Shown here one piece after another: positions 16,541 to 25,526 of a stretch of DNA of 64,000 nt. This stretch comes from Pseudohalioglobus sediminis (GTDB lineage Bacteria > Pseudomonadota > Gammaproteobacteria > Pseudomonadales > Halieaceae). The stretch is taken from contig NZ_VTUX01000001.1 of the NCBI RefSeq assembly GCF_008370495.1, positions 620,001-684,000 of the forward strand, written 5' to 3'. Within the stretch, counting starts at the first letter, position 1. The number at the start of each line of letters is the position of its first letter. Position numbers and translations under genes: made by a program. Below the pieces are notes generated by a model that was given only the letters and a program-made list of their open reading frames with translations, had not been told where the DNA came from and ran no database searches.

Positions 16541-16565
16541 GCATTGGGAGCAACAACCAGTGCAA

Positions 16566-18245
16566 TCAAGCCGCCAGCAAAGACTCCTTCAACTCCCGCT
16601 TGAGCAGCTTGTTGGTCGCGTTGCGCGGCAGTGGCTGCTCGGAGAAAAATACTCGAGTAGGGACTTTGTAAGGCGCCAGGCGTGCGCGGGCGAATTCGAC
16701 GAGTTCCTCCTCGGACAGCTCCGCGCCGGGATGCAGGTGCACCACCACGGCGACCTCCTCGCCCCAGCGCTCGTGCGGCAGGCCCAGGGCCGCCACTTCC
16801 TTGACGGCATCGTGTTCCAGTAGCTCGTTCTCGATCTCTGCCGGGTAGATGTTCTCACCCCCGCGGATAATCATGTCCTTAACACGGTCCGCCAGGCACA
16901 GGAAGCCGTCCTCGTCGAGGTAGCCCACGTCGCCGGTTTTCAGCCAGCCATCGCGAAAGTCCGACGCATTGGCATCGGGACGATTCCAGTACTCTCGAAT
17001 GTTGGCCACGCTGCGCACCCATATCTCGCCGGTCTGGCCCTGGGGCACTTCCTCGCCCGCGTCGTCGCAAATACGGATATCCACAATCGGGTGCGGGAAG
17101 CCGGCCGTGCCGCGCTTCTCATGAAATGCCTTACCGGTAAGCGAGGCACCTTGGGCGTTGGTCTCGGTCATGCCATAACCGGTGCCACTGAAATTGGCCG
17201 GCACCTTCTCGCGTAACAAGGCGCCCACCCGGGGCGGCGTGGCGGCGCCGCCAAGTCCAACCGAAAACAGGCTGCTGGTGTCGGCGGTGTCAAATCCGGG
17301 CGACTCCAGCAGGTCGAGCACCATGGAGGGTGCCGCTGCCACAGTGGTAATGCGCTCCTCTTCGATATAGCGCAGCGCCCTGTCCACGTCCCACTTGTAC
17401 ATCATCACGATGCGACGGCCGCCGCGCAGGTTGAGCAGGAACTGGGCATGGCAGCCGCTAACGTGAAACAGCGGCACCGCCAATAGCGAGGTGGGTTCGT
17501 TGCCCGCCTCCAGCATGCGGGTAATCAAGTCACCATTAGTCATGGCAGCCGCGATGGCCGCACACTCCATGTTGTAGATCGCCTGACAGATCGCGCGGTG
17601 GGTGGACACCGCGCCCTTGGGTTTGCCGCTGGTACCGGAGGTGTACATGATCAGGGCGATGTCTTCCGCGTCGATATCCACCGGGTCAGGTGACTTGCCG
17701 GCAAAATCTGCCACAAATCGCGCGAGGCTATCCGGGTTTTCGGCATCAGTGGGGCGCGCCACCAGTGTGCGTATGCCCTTGTCCTTCATCATCTGCGCCA
17801 CACCGTCGTAACGCTGCTGGTCACAAATCACCAGAGTGGCACCGGCATCTTCCACCGTATAGGCGATATCGGCAGGCTGCCCCCAACTGTTCACCGGCAC
17901 CACCACGGCACCGATGGCGGTAATGGCAATAAACGCGGCCATCCACTCGGGATAGTTGCGCATCGCCAGCGCCACCCTGTCGCCCTTGCCGATGCCCGCT
18001 GCCTGCAGTGCGGCGCCCATGGCGTCGGCCTCATCCATAAGCTGGTTGAAACTGCGCCGCTCCCCCTCGTAGATCAGGAATTCACGATCACCGTGATTCC
18101 GCCCCGCGGCAAGGGCCTCGCGCAGGTTGGCCGGTGCGTCTTTGTAATAGCGGCCGCCATCTTCTCCGGTGATCACCTGGTAGGGCGCCCCCTCCCCCGT
18201 CAGTTGTGCGATTGCCGCGTCGAATTCCTGTTTCAGGCCAGTCAT
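16566..18245 (-). CDS. class I adenylate-forming acyl-CoA ligase
   Basis: 559-residue AMP-binding enzyme of the acyl-CoA synthetase type. The phosphate loop is MYTSGTSGKPKGAVSTHRA; GYGMTETNAQG is the A5 motif; LKTGDVGYLDEDGF is the A7 motif with the ATP-ribose-binding Asp; DRVKDMIIRGGENIYPAEIE is the A8 hinge; and PRNATNKLLKRELK holds the A10 catalytic Lys. It activates a carboxylic acid to the acyl-CoA through an acyl-adenylate. Chain length cannot be told from sequence; medium- or long-chain fatty acids, or a ring-degradation acid, are possible. It is divergent from an AraC-type regulator 164 bases away, a natural pair. Confidence 0.92.
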   Translation of the reverse strand: MTGLKQEFDAAIAQLTGEGAPYQVITGEDGGRYYKDAPANLREALAAGRNHGDREFLIYEGERRSFNQLMDEADAMGAALQAAGIGKGDRVALAMRNYPEWMAAFIAITAIGAVVVPVNSWGQPADIAYTVEDAGATLVICDQQRYDGVAQMMKDKGIRTLVARPTDAENPDSLARFVADFAGKSPDPVDIDAEDIALIMYTSGTSGKPKGAVSTHRAICQAIYNMECAAIAAAMTNGDLITRMLEAGNEPTSLLAVPLFHVSGCHAQFLLNLRGGRRIVMMYKWDVDRALRYIEEERITTVAAAPSMVLDLLESPGFDTADTSSLFSVGLGGAATPPRVGALLREKVPANFSGTGYGMTETNAQGASLTGKAFHEKRGTAGFPHPIVDIRICDDAGEEVPQGQTGEIWVRSVANIREYWNRPDANASDFRDGWLKTGDVGYLDEDGFLCLADRVKDMIIRGGENIYPAEIENELLEHDAVKEVAALGLPHERWGEEVAVVVHLHPGAELSEEELVEFARARLAPYKVPTRVFFSEQPLPRNATNKLLKRELKESLLAA

Positions 18246-18409
18246 GAGGATTCCCCCGGAAGCTGAGTGTTATTGCATTGTAGTCGCGCCGAAAGAGCGC
18301 GACATCAGCAGGATTTTGCATATGAGACTGGCGCGATTTTGCACCAAATGGGCGCGCTTGCCCACGTATGCCCCTCGGTTAGAATGTGTACAGTTCAGGA
18401 GTTCATCCC

Positions 18410-19477
18410 ATGGCAGACACAATCCCGCTGCGCCACGCTCAATCGCTGCTTCGCATGGCACCCATGGACGCGGCAGAACTGCGCCGGGAACTGCAGGCAC
18501 TGAACCTGCCGCTGGTGCTGCTGGAGGAATCCGCCCGGTCGGACGCCCGCATCTCCGCGGAAGACTATGGCCGCCTGTTCATGCGACTGGTACATCATAT
18601 ACAGGATCAACTGCCTGCCACCCGGGACGACGCAGACGCCATTCGCAGTTTCAGCGCTTACCGCATGATGTTCCAGGCCATGCTGCATTCCCGCGACCTC
18701 GGCGAGGCCTTACAGCGGGCGGCAATCTACTTTCGCCGACTGCAATCCTCGGGCGAACGCTTTGCGATCGAACCCGCAGGTGAGCAGGTGGTATGCCGCT
18801 TTGTATTCGATGAGGCGAGCGAGCGGGCACTGGCTGCACCGGAAAATTTCGACATGGAGCAGTTGCACTGGCTACCCGGGCTTACCGGACGCATCCTGTC
18901 CATGGCCAACTGGCACCGGGTTTGTGGCTGGTTCACCGGGTGTTACATCGACATCGACGCGATTGAGATGACACAGGCCGCGGACGCAACCAACGCTTAC
19001 CAGCAAATTTTCGGGCAACCGATACAGTTTGGCGCCAGCCGTAACGCACTTATCTTCAACCGGCGCTATCTGTCCTTTCCCATCGTCCAGAGCGAGGCGT
19101 CGCTGGAAGCGATGCTGGCCACCTACCCCGCCGAGCTGTTTCGCATCCGTGCCGGGGAGAGCAGCCTGTCCCAGCGTATTCGCAATCTCATCGGCAGCGA
19201 TTTCAGCCGCCCACTGCCAGGCCTGCAGGACATGGCTGAGCGGCTCACTATGACCACGCCAACGCTGCACCGCCGGCTGCGTGAGGAAGACACCTCATAC
19301 CAGCAGTTAAAGGATCAGTGTCGTCGCGAGGCCGCCGAGCGTTACCTTGACAGCGACGACCACACCGCGGCCGAACTGTCAGAACTGCTGGGGTTCTCGG
19401 ACGCCAGCACCTTCCATCGCGCCTTCAAGAAATGGACCGGGATGACCCCGCAGGAATACCGCGACCAGCGCGGGTAA
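18410..19477 (+). CDS. AraC-family transcriptional regulator with arabinose-binding-like N-terminal domain
   Basis: 355 residues from the ATG at 18410, chosen because CAGGAG stands nine bases before it. The N-terminal two thirds (about 10-220) is the all-helical ligand-binding domain found in regulators such as OruR and ArgR-type AraC proteins. The C-terminal part is the AraC DNA-binding domain (MTTPTLHRRLREEDTSYQQL, then LGFSDASTFHRAFKKWTG and TPQEYRDQRG). Being divergent from the acyl-CoA ligase, it probably controls that gene in response to a fatty-acid-like or related ligand; this is inferred from position. The 3' end is 18 bases from the convergent dienelactone hydrolase gene. Confidence 0.88.
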   Translation: MADTIPLRHAQSLLRMAPMDAAELRRELQALNLPLVLLEESARSDARISAEDYGRLFMRLVHHIQDQLPATRDDADAIRSFSAYRMMFQAMLHSRDLGEALQRAAIYFRRLQSSGERFAIEPAGEQVVCRFVFDEASERALAAPENFDMEQLHWLPGLTGRILSMANWHRVCGWFTGCYIDIDAIEMTQAADATNAYQQIFGQPIQFGASRNALIFNRRYLSFPIVQSEASLEAMLATYPAELFRIRAGESSLSQRIRNLIGSDFSRPLPGLQDMAERLTMTTPTLHRRLREEDTSYQQLKDQCRREAAERYLDSDDHTAAELSELLGFSDASTFHRAFKKWTGMTPQEYRDQRG

Positions 19478-19495
19478 TTGCGGCGTATTTTCAGG

Positions 19496-20215
19496 CTAGT
19501 CCAGTACTTCATCGAGGAAATTCTGCAGCGCGCGCCAAGCGCGCTGGTCGGCAATCGGGCTGTAAACCGTACCGCGTTCGGGGTCGTTGGCCGCCGGATT
19601 GGTGAATGCGTGTACGGTGCTGCCGTAGGCGTGAACCTGCCAGTCCGCGCCCGCGGCGGTCAACTCATCCGCCAGGGCCAATATGGCGTCAGGAGTCGCC
19701 ATGGGGTCATCATACCCGTGCAGGCACAGCACTTTCGCGCTGATCTGTGGGGACGGCAGGTTGTCCGCGGGCTTGAACAGGCCGTGAAAACTGACCACGC
19801 CGCGGATATCAGCACCGGTGCGCGCCAGGTCCAGTACGCAGAGCCCGCCGAAGCAGTATCCCATTGCGGCAACGCGCTGCTCGTCGACCTCCGGCAGAGA
19901 CCTTACCGCCTCCAGGCCGGCTGTCATGCGCGCCTGTAACTCGGCCCGGTCGTCCATCAGCGGCGCCATGAGTTGCGCATTCTCTTCCGGCCCGGCGCCG
20001 CGTTGACCATTGCCGTAAAGGTCCGCGACGAGGGCAACAAAGCCCGCTTCCGCCAATTGCCTGGCCCTGGTCTCCTCAAATTCCCCCCGACCGGCCCAGG
20101 TGTGCGCGATCAGCACGGCAGGGCGCGGCGAGGACGCGTTGTCATCCCACGCCAGGTAGCCCCGGTGCTCGGTGCCGTTACTGCGGTAAACCAGTTCTCT
20201 GGCCTCAATGCCCAT
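19496..20215 (-). CDS. dienelactone hydrolase family protein
   Basis: 239-residue alpha/beta hydrolase of the dienelactone hydrolase family. The nucleophile elbow is GYCFGG, with Cys as nucleophile as in true DLH; the acid is probably in CLHGYDDPMATPD, and the catalytic His is in YGSTVHAFTNP. AHTWAGRGEFEETRARQLAE is the usual segment after the oxyanion strand. DLH opens dienelactone rings in chlorocatechol breakdown, but most chromosomal members of this length have unknown substrates. No catechol genes are near, so the substrate is open. It is divergent from the fatty acyl-CoA reductase gene. Confidence 0.88.
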   Translation of the reverse strand: MGIEARELVYRSNGTEHRGYLAWDDNASSPRPAVLIAHTWAGRGEFEETRARQLAEAGFVALVADLYGNGQRGAGPEENAQLMAPLMDDRAELQARMTAGLEAVRSLPEVDEQRVAAMGYCFGGLCVLDLARTGADIRGVVSFHGLFKPADNLPSPQISAKVLCLHGYDDPMATPDAILALADELTAAGADWQVHAYGSTVHAFTNPAANDPERGTVYSPIADQRAWRALQNFLDEVLD

Positions 20216-20373
20216 TTTTACTGCCCTCCCCGTGCGCTGGTCGCCAGTATCGCACAGCGTTCAGGATCGCTGAAAATTTCTGCACCTGTGTTTTGCAAAA
20301 CCCCGCAATTGTGGGCGGCGGCGCCGCCACTAAACTGTCAGCTATCGTGAACAACAGCAACAGGAGCGACATC

Positions 20374-22359
20374 ATGGCTTACTTCATCACTGGCGGTACC
20401 GGTTTTCTCGGGCGGTTTTTCATCGACAAACTGAAGCAGCGCGATGGGGATATCTATGTGCTGACGCGCAAGGGCTCGGAGCACAAATTCGAAGACCTGC
20501 AGGCCCGCATGGGTGACCAGGCAGAGCGCCTGATCCCGGTCACCGGCGACCTCTGCGCACCTTTGCTCGGACTGGACGCGGATACAGTTGCCGAAATCAA
20601 GGGCCGCATTCAGCACTTCTGTCACTTCGCCGCCATCTACGACCTGAAAGCCTCCGCGGAAGCGCAGATCGCCACCAATATCGACGGCACCCGCAACGCC
20701 GTGCAACTTGCCGAGGCCCTCGGTGCAGGTTGTTTCCAGCACGTCAGCTCCATCGCCGCCGGCGGCTTGTACGAGGGCACCTGGCGCGAAGATATGTTCG
20801 AAGAAGCAGAGAATATGGAGCACCCCTACTTCGCCACCAAGCACGATTCGGAGGCGGTGGTGCGCAACGAGTGCAGCATACCCTGGCGTGTTTACCGCCC
20901 CGGCATGGTGGTGGGCCACTCCAAAACCGGTGAAATCGACAAGATCGACGGCGCCTACTACTTTTTCAAGAGCCTGCAGAAAATCCGCAACGTCCTGCCA
21001 CCGTGGTTTCCGCTGATCGGCATAGAGGGCGGCAAGTTCAACGTGGTACCCGTGGACTACGTGGTGGACGCCATGGACCATATCGCCCACCAGGGCGACC
21101 TGGACGGACGCGCCTTCCACCTCACTGACCCCGAGCACCACAGCATGGGCAACATGATGAACATCTTCGCCGACGCCGGCCATGCGCCCCGCTTCAGCAT
21201 GCGCCTCGACGCGCGCATGTTCGGCTTCATCCCCCGCTTCGTGCGCGAAACCCTGGCCAACCTGCCGCCGATCAAGCGCGTCATCAACACCCTGCTGGCA
21301 GACATGGGCCTGCCGGACTCGGTGATGATGTTTACCAACTATCCCACGCGTTACGACAATCGCGACACCGAGCGCGCCCTCAAGGGCAGTGGCATCAAGT
21401 GCCCGGACCTGCGCGACTACGCACCGGTGATCTGGGATTACTGGGAGCGCAATCTCGACCCCGACCTGTTCGTCGACCACTCCCTTGAGGGCAACGTGGG
21501 CGGCAAGATCGTGCTGATTACCGGCGCCTCATCGGGCATCGGCAGGCACTCCGCACTGCGCCTGGCGGAGGCCGGTGCGCACGTCCTGCTGGTGGCCCGC
21601 TCGGCAGACAAGTTAGAGGAAACGGCGGCAGAGATTGCCGCACTGGGCGGCGTGGCCAGCATCTACCAGGCAGACGTCTCCAACCTGGAAGATTGCGATC
21701 GCCTCGCCGCAGAGGTGCTGGCCAGGCACGGTCACGTGGACATACTGATCAATAACGCAGGGCGCTCTATTCGCCGCTCCCTGGAACTCTCCTACGACCG
21801 TTTCCACGATTTCGAGCGCACCATGCAGGTGAACTACTTCGGCGCCGTGCGCCTGACCATGGCACTGCTGCCCTCCATGAGCGAACGCCAGCAGGGTCAT
21901 GTCATCAACATGTCCTCCATCGCCGCGCTCACCCCCAGCCCGCGCTTCTCCGCCTACGTAGCATCCAAGTCTGCACTGGATGCCTGGACCCGCGCCGCCG
22001 CGGTGGAATTCTCCGATCGCAACGTGCGCTTTACCACCATTAATATGCCGCTGGTACGCACCCCCATGATCGAGGCGACCACGGTCTATAACTCCATGCC
22101 CGTGCTGACACCGGACGAGGCGACTGACATGGTGGTGGAAGCCGTGATCAAGAAGCCCAAGCGTATCGCCACCAACATGGGAATCTTCCTGCAGGTGCAG
22201 AATGCCCTCGCACCGAGGATTTCAGAAGTCGTGATGAATATCGTCTTCCGTATGTTCAACGATTCCGCCGCCGCCAGGGGCGACAAGAAACCCGAGCAGG
22301 TGCAGGTGTCCAATGAGCAGGTAGCACTGGCTGCGCTGATGAAGGGCGTGCACTTCTGA
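20374..22359 (+). CDS. bifunctional fatty acyl-CoA reductase (fatty alcohol-forming), two SDR domains
   Basis: 661 residues from the ATG at 20374, chosen because ACAGGAGCGACATC precedes it. Residues 1-370 form an extended SDR domain (TGGTGFLGRFFIDKL; FCHFAAIYD; active-site YFATKHDSE with Tyr-Lys) like the thioester-reductase/FAR family. Residues 380-661 form a classical SDR domain (TGASSGIGRHSALRLAEAGA; NNAGRSIRRSLELSYDRFHD; YVASKSALDAW). Length and domain order match, from memory, the Marinobacter aquaeolei fatty acyl-CoA reductase that makes fatty alcohols by two NADPH-dependent steps for wax esters, and actinobacterial relatives. An upstream in-frame start at 20293 lacks a ribosome-binding site. 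Confidence 0.9.
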   Translation: MAYFITGGTGFLGRFFIDKLKQRDGDIYVLTRKGSEHKFEDLQARMGDQAERLIPVTGDLCAPLLGLDADTVAEIKGRIQHFCHFAAIYDLKASAEAQIATNIDGTRNAVQLAEALGAGCFQHVSSIAAGGLYEGTWREDMFEEAENMEHPYFATKHDSEAVVRNECSIPWRVYRPGMVVGHSKTGEIDKIDGAYYFFKSLQKIRNVLPPWFPLIGIEGGKFNVVPVDYVVDAMDHIAHQGDLDGRAFHLTDPEHHSMGNMMNIFADAGHAPRFSMRLDARMFGFIPRFVRETLANLPPIKRVINTLLADMGLPDSVMMFTNYPTRYDNRDTERALKGSGIKCPDLRDYAPVIWDYWERNLDPDLFVDHSLEGNVGGKIVLITGASSGIGRHSALRLAEAGAHVLLVARSADKLEETAAEIAALGGVASIYQADVSNLEDCDRLAAEVLARHGHVDILINNAGRSIRRSLELSYDRFHDFERTMQVNYFGAVRLTMALLPSMSERQQGHVINMSSIAALTPSPRFSAYVASKSALDAWTRAAAVEFSDRNVRFTTINMPLVRTPMIEATTVYNSMPVLTPDEATDMVVEAVIKKPKRIATNMGIFLQVQNALAPRISEVVMNIVFRMFNDSAAARGDKKPEQVQVSNEQVALAALMKGVHF

Positions 22360-22376
22360 TCCTGCCGTGATGCGTG

Positions 22377-22395
22377 ACCGCCCCCCGGGGGCGGT
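22377..22395 (+). terminator. possible terminator hairpin after the acyl-CoA reductase gene
   Basis: Eighteen bases after the stop, ACCGCCCC and GGGGCGGT form a strong stem followed by TTTACCTGTTT, a weak T-rich tail. A second perfect hairpin, GCTGGCGG with loop CAC, lies at 22464-22482 next to the convergent SnoaL-like gene. Confidence 0.55.
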
Positions 22396-22489
22396 TTACC
22401 TGTTTAAGCGACGCTTGACCGAGCCGCATTTCGCACCCGGCGACAGCGGGCATTTGTTGCCCCGCTGGCGGCACCCGCCAGCTAAGGCA

Positions 22490-23005
22490 TCACGAAACTA
22501 CCGGCCCAGGAAACAGCTGGTAAGACGGGTCAGTCCGGTCTCGTGCAGACACAACACTGACCTGGCCGGCACGGAGCTCAGCGACTGTCTGCATATCAAG
22601 AATGTGCTCACGGTGATCAATGGCCCAGCGGCCATCGCGCCTGGACCAGGCATCCAGGTACCGGCCTCGAGCGGTAATTTCCTGCTGTCGCCCCTGGTCA
22701 TCGGGCCGCGTCCACAGCACTACCGTGACATAGGTTTCACTGCTTGCACTGTCGCCGTCGAGGTTGACCAGGGAGTTGCCCAGCTGGTGCGAGTGCCTCT
22801 CCATCGCGGCGTGCGCGTCCCATACCCAATCCACGAACCCACGCCCGCTGCCCGTATACATATCGTGGTAATGCGCCGTGCCATCTGCATGCCAGACCGA
22901 ATAAGCCAGGGCTTTATCCATACGATCCAGCCCCCGGCAATAACGGCAGAGCACGTCGTGAATCTCCAGCCTGGAAATAAAATGTTCCGTTCTTGTGTCT
23001 GACAT
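22490..23005 (-). CDS. SnoaL-like / nuclear transport factor 2 family protein
   Basis: About 171 residues from the ATG at 23005 (MSDTRTEHFISRLEIHDVLC), which fits family N-termini better than the in-frame start 19 codons upstream. The cone-shaped alpha+beta fold is suggested by RLEIHDVLCRYCRGLDRMD, then FVDWVWDAHAAMERHSHQLG and RYLDAWSRRDGRWAIDHREH. Members of this SnoaL_4 group include dehydratases, isomerases and the small subunits of ring hydroxylases, but most are unassigned. The conserved His and Asp positions typical of the active pocket (HxD in WHADGTAHYHD) are present. No partner gene adjoins it, so its substrate is unknown. Confidence 0.75.
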   Translation of the reverse strand: MSDTRTEHFISRLEIHDVLCRYCRGLDRMDKALAYSVWHADGTAHYHDMYTGSGRGFVDWVWDAHAAMERHSHQLGNSLVNLDGDSASSETYVTVVLWTRPDDQGRQQEITARGRYLDAWSRRDGRWAIDHREHILDMQTVAELRAGQVSVVSARDRTDPSYQLFPGPVVS

Positions 23006-23209
23006 GCCTGTGCCCCGGTTAAGGTTTGGCGCCGGGACCGGGAGTTGCCTGCCCTGAGGCAATGGCCCTGTTCAACACCGAAAACTGGATTATGCAAGTC
23101 CAGGCGGCATGCGCAAAGGCAAAATCCAGACGACAGAGCAGCCTGGTGACCACCTGAACGCAACCCGGGCTCGACGCCGGACCAGGCACTCGCCCCGGGC
23201 AGAGCGCAA

Positions 23210-24454
23210 TCAGCCGGCGACGCCGAACACCTGCAGTAACTTGAGTCCTCCCAGACCCAGCGTCACCAGCACTACCGCACCGCCGAGCACATTGCTCAGC
23301 AGGCCGTTGCGGAATGTTCCCAGCCGATCGGAGCGGTTCATCACCAGGAGCAGGAAAATAGCGCATATGGGCAACAGGAAACCGTTGGCGGCCTGGGCGA
23401 ACAGGATAGCAGTGAGTGGACGCGCGCCGATCACGGCGACAATGGTGCCGGCTGCCAGCACCAGCAGCCAGACCAGGCGGAAGCGGCGCGCGGAAACGTC
23501 TTGCTCCCAGCCCATCGTCCCGCATACCGCCCACGCCGCGGCCAGCGGCGCGGCCACGGCGCTGGATAGGCCGGCAGCGAACAGCCCCAGGGCAAACAGG
23601 TAGCGAGCGGCGGGCCCCAATACCGGCTCCAGTTGCTGCGCAATGGTCGCGGCGGATACCTCGCCCCCGGTGGCGAAAAATGCGGCCGCCGAGGTACTCA
23701 TAATGGCCAGCGTGATAAAGCCACCGAGCCCGATGGACAGGCCACTGTCCAGCCGCGCCGACCGCAGCGATTGCTCCACCTGGTCTCCGGCGGGCCATTT
23801 CTCGCGCACGGCGCTGGCATGCAGGAACAGGTTGTAGGGCACTACCGTGGTGCCGACCAGGGCGATGGCGGTCAGCAACGAGCCCTCGGGGAGCGTCGGC
23901 CGCAGCAGGCCGGACAGCAACACATCCAGCGACGGGCGCACCATCAGGAAGGTGAACAGGAAAACAGCGCTCATGACCAGGACCATGGCGACCAGGGCAC
24001 GTTCAATCACCCGGTAACGCCCGCTCGCCAGCAGGGCGGCGGCAACAAGGCCCACGAACAGCGACCAGATCGATGCATTGATCCCGGTTATCGCCTGCAG
24101 GCCGATCGATGCGCCGGTAATGTTGCCCGCCTCATAGGCGGCATTACCAAAGCCAATGGCGGCCACCACCAGCAGCGCCGCTGCCGGTCCATACCAGTGC
24201 CCGGCAAATGCCTCGCGCATGGCCTCGGCAAGGCCCTTGCGGGTGACCAGACCCAGGCGCACACACATTTCCTGCAACACCATCGTGGCCAGCACGGAAA
24301 ACAGCAGCGCCCACAGCAGCGCATAGCCGAAACTGGCGCCGGCTATACTCGCAGTGGTGACAGTCCCGGGACCGATAAAGGCCGCCGCCACCAGCAGACC
24401 GGGCCCGAACAGGCCACGCCGCGATGTCGCGCTGGCTGCCGGGTCAGAGTTCAA
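23210..24454 (-). CDS. atypical Nramp-family divalent metal transporter
   Basis: About 414 residues with roughly 11 membrane segments. TM1 reads LFGPGLLVAAAFIGPGTVTT: the canonical metal-binding DPGN motif of MntH is replaced by GPGT. TM6 has VVPYNLFLHAS in place of the usual MPHNL. The protein is thus in the Nramp superfamily but lacks the Asp, Asn and Met ligands of manganese/iron transporters, so cargo and coupling may differ (Mg2+, Al3+ or other substrates are known for divergent members). The start is uncertain; TTG at 24454, overlapping the ABC permease stop, is preferred, and a GTG at 24478 is possible. It is the last gene of the GntR/ABC operon. Confidence 0.8.
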   Translation of the reverse strand: MNSDPAASATSRRGLFGPGLLVAAAFIGPGTVTTASIAGASFGYALLWALLFSVLATMVLQEMCVRLGLVTRKGLAEAMREAFAGHWYGPAAALLVVAAIGFGNAAYEAGNITGASIGLQAITGINASIWSLFVGLVAAALLASGRYRVIERALVAMVLVMSAVFLFTFLMVRPSLDVLLSGLLRPTLPEGSLLTAIALVGTTVVPYNLFLHASAVREKWPAGDQVEQSLRSARLDSGLSIGLGGFITLAIMSTSAAAFFATGGEVSAATIAQQLEPVLGPAARYLFALGLFAAGLSSAVAAPLAAAWAVCGTMGWEQDVSARRFRLVWLLVLAAGTIVAVIGARPLTAILFAQAANGFLLPICAIFLLLVMNRSDRLGTFRNGLLSNVLGGAVVLVTLGLGGLKLLQVFGVAG

Positions 24455-25526
24455 AGCGATAGCGCCGCAGGTAAACACAGGCAACCACGGCACCCGCCGC
24501 GAATACCAGCCCGCACAGCAGGCTGAACAGGTCAAACTGCTGCCAGTAGGCGGGATTCAGGGAGAAACCCGACTCCACCCTGCCACCGACGAAATCCGGT
24601 GCATGATTCATGATAGCGCCGGGGACAAAACCGGTGCCGAACAGTATCCGCTCCACCACGACCAGTCCAACCAGCGGCACCACCGCCAGCATAAACGGGG
24701 AGCGCCGGGCCCACGCAGAGGCCAGCATCAGCCAGGCATAAGCCGGGGCCAGCCATAACGCTGTCATCAGCCACCCACCCAACAGGTGCAGCAGCAGGTC
24801 TGCATAGCGAATATTGCCGAGCACGGTAACGAAAGGGTCCATATCCATACGCCACATCAGCAACATCGCCAGCAGCACGAATGCCATCTGCAGTAGCAAC
24901 GACACCGCGATGTAAATCGCCGGTGCGACGACCAGGGCAACACCCAGTCGCACCAACACCTCTTCCCATTCCGACACCGGCATGGATCTCCAGAACAGGA
25001 TGGAGCGATCCTTGCGGTCGGTGAACAGGGAGCCCAGCAGGTAATGGGCGCTAATGAAAATCAGCACGATCAGCATAAAGCCGTGCATCACGTTAAGCGC
25101 AGGATTCAGGCTGCCGATCTGCTCGATTTCATACTCGGGCCTGTCTTTGCCGCGCGGCTCGAACCGCCACTCGCGGGAAAAATTCCATTCCTCATCAGGT
25201 AGCGGCTCCTCAAGCCGCTCGACCACCAGCCCGCCGGTGCCGTCGCTCGCCGCGGGCGCCGCAGTGTCGGGCAGGATGACCCCGTCAGCGTCTTCGCTAT
25301 CCAGGTCGATAGTGATCACGGGGCTGATCTCCATTTCTCCGGTCATCACTACTTCGAAGAAGGCATCGCCCATGGCGGAAATACGGTTGGCCAGGAGTAC
25401 GCTGAGCAACATCAGCACTGTCAGCACCAGGGCGATTATGACTGGCGTCCACAGCAGTGACAGCCGGTACTCCCGCAATTCCTTTTGCACCATCGCCAGC
25501 CATCGCTGTGTGCGCATAGCGGTCAT
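24444..25526 (-). CDS. ABC-2 type exporter permease
   Basis: 360 residues with about six membrane segments: one near the N-terminus (WTPVIIALVLTVLMLLSVLL), an extracytoplasmic loop of about 100 residues rich in Asp and Glu, then five more, starting with NVMHGFMLIVLIFISAHYLL. SLFTDRKDRSILFWRSMPVS is a typical coupling segment of ABC-2 permeases next to YtrA regulators. With the ATPase encoded just upstream (four-base overlap) it should form an exporter. Substrate unknown; homologous systems are linked to cell-envelope stress or antibiotic response. Confidence 0.85.
   Translation of the reverse strand: MTAMRTQRWLAMVQKELREYRLSLLWTPVIIALVLTVLMLLSVLLANRISAMGDAFFEVVMTGEMEISPVITIDLDSEDADGVILPDTAAPAASDGTGGLVVERLEEPLPDEEWNFSREWRFEPRGKDRPEYEIEQIGSLNPALNVMHGFMLIVLIFISAHYLLGSLFTDRKDRSILFWRSMPVSEWEEVLVRLGVALVVAPAIYIAVSLLLQMAFVLLAMLLMWRMDMDPFVTVLGNIRYADLLLHLLGGWLMTALWLAPAYAWLMLASAWARRSPFMLAVVPLVGLVVVERILFGTGFVPGAIMNHAPDFVGGRVESGFSLNPAYWQQFDLFSLLCGLVFAAGAVVACVYLRRYRFEL

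Larger units (their letters stand above)
15914..16565. other. 652-base intergenic region rich in repeats
   Basis: No convincing gene is seen between aceA and the acyl-CoA ligase. The part nearest aceA (15914-16060) is AT-richer and should hold its promoter. The middle part holds a 14-base inverted repeat (16093-16106 and 16187-16200), and the rest a hairpin cluster (16279-16540), both listed separately. No tRNA cloverleaf could be drawn. Confidence 0.8.

Noticed and set aside
23019-23798. 260-codon minus-strand frame overlapping the Nramp gene
   Set aside because: Out-of-frame shadow of the Nramp coding sequence running into the intergenic region; no protein features.
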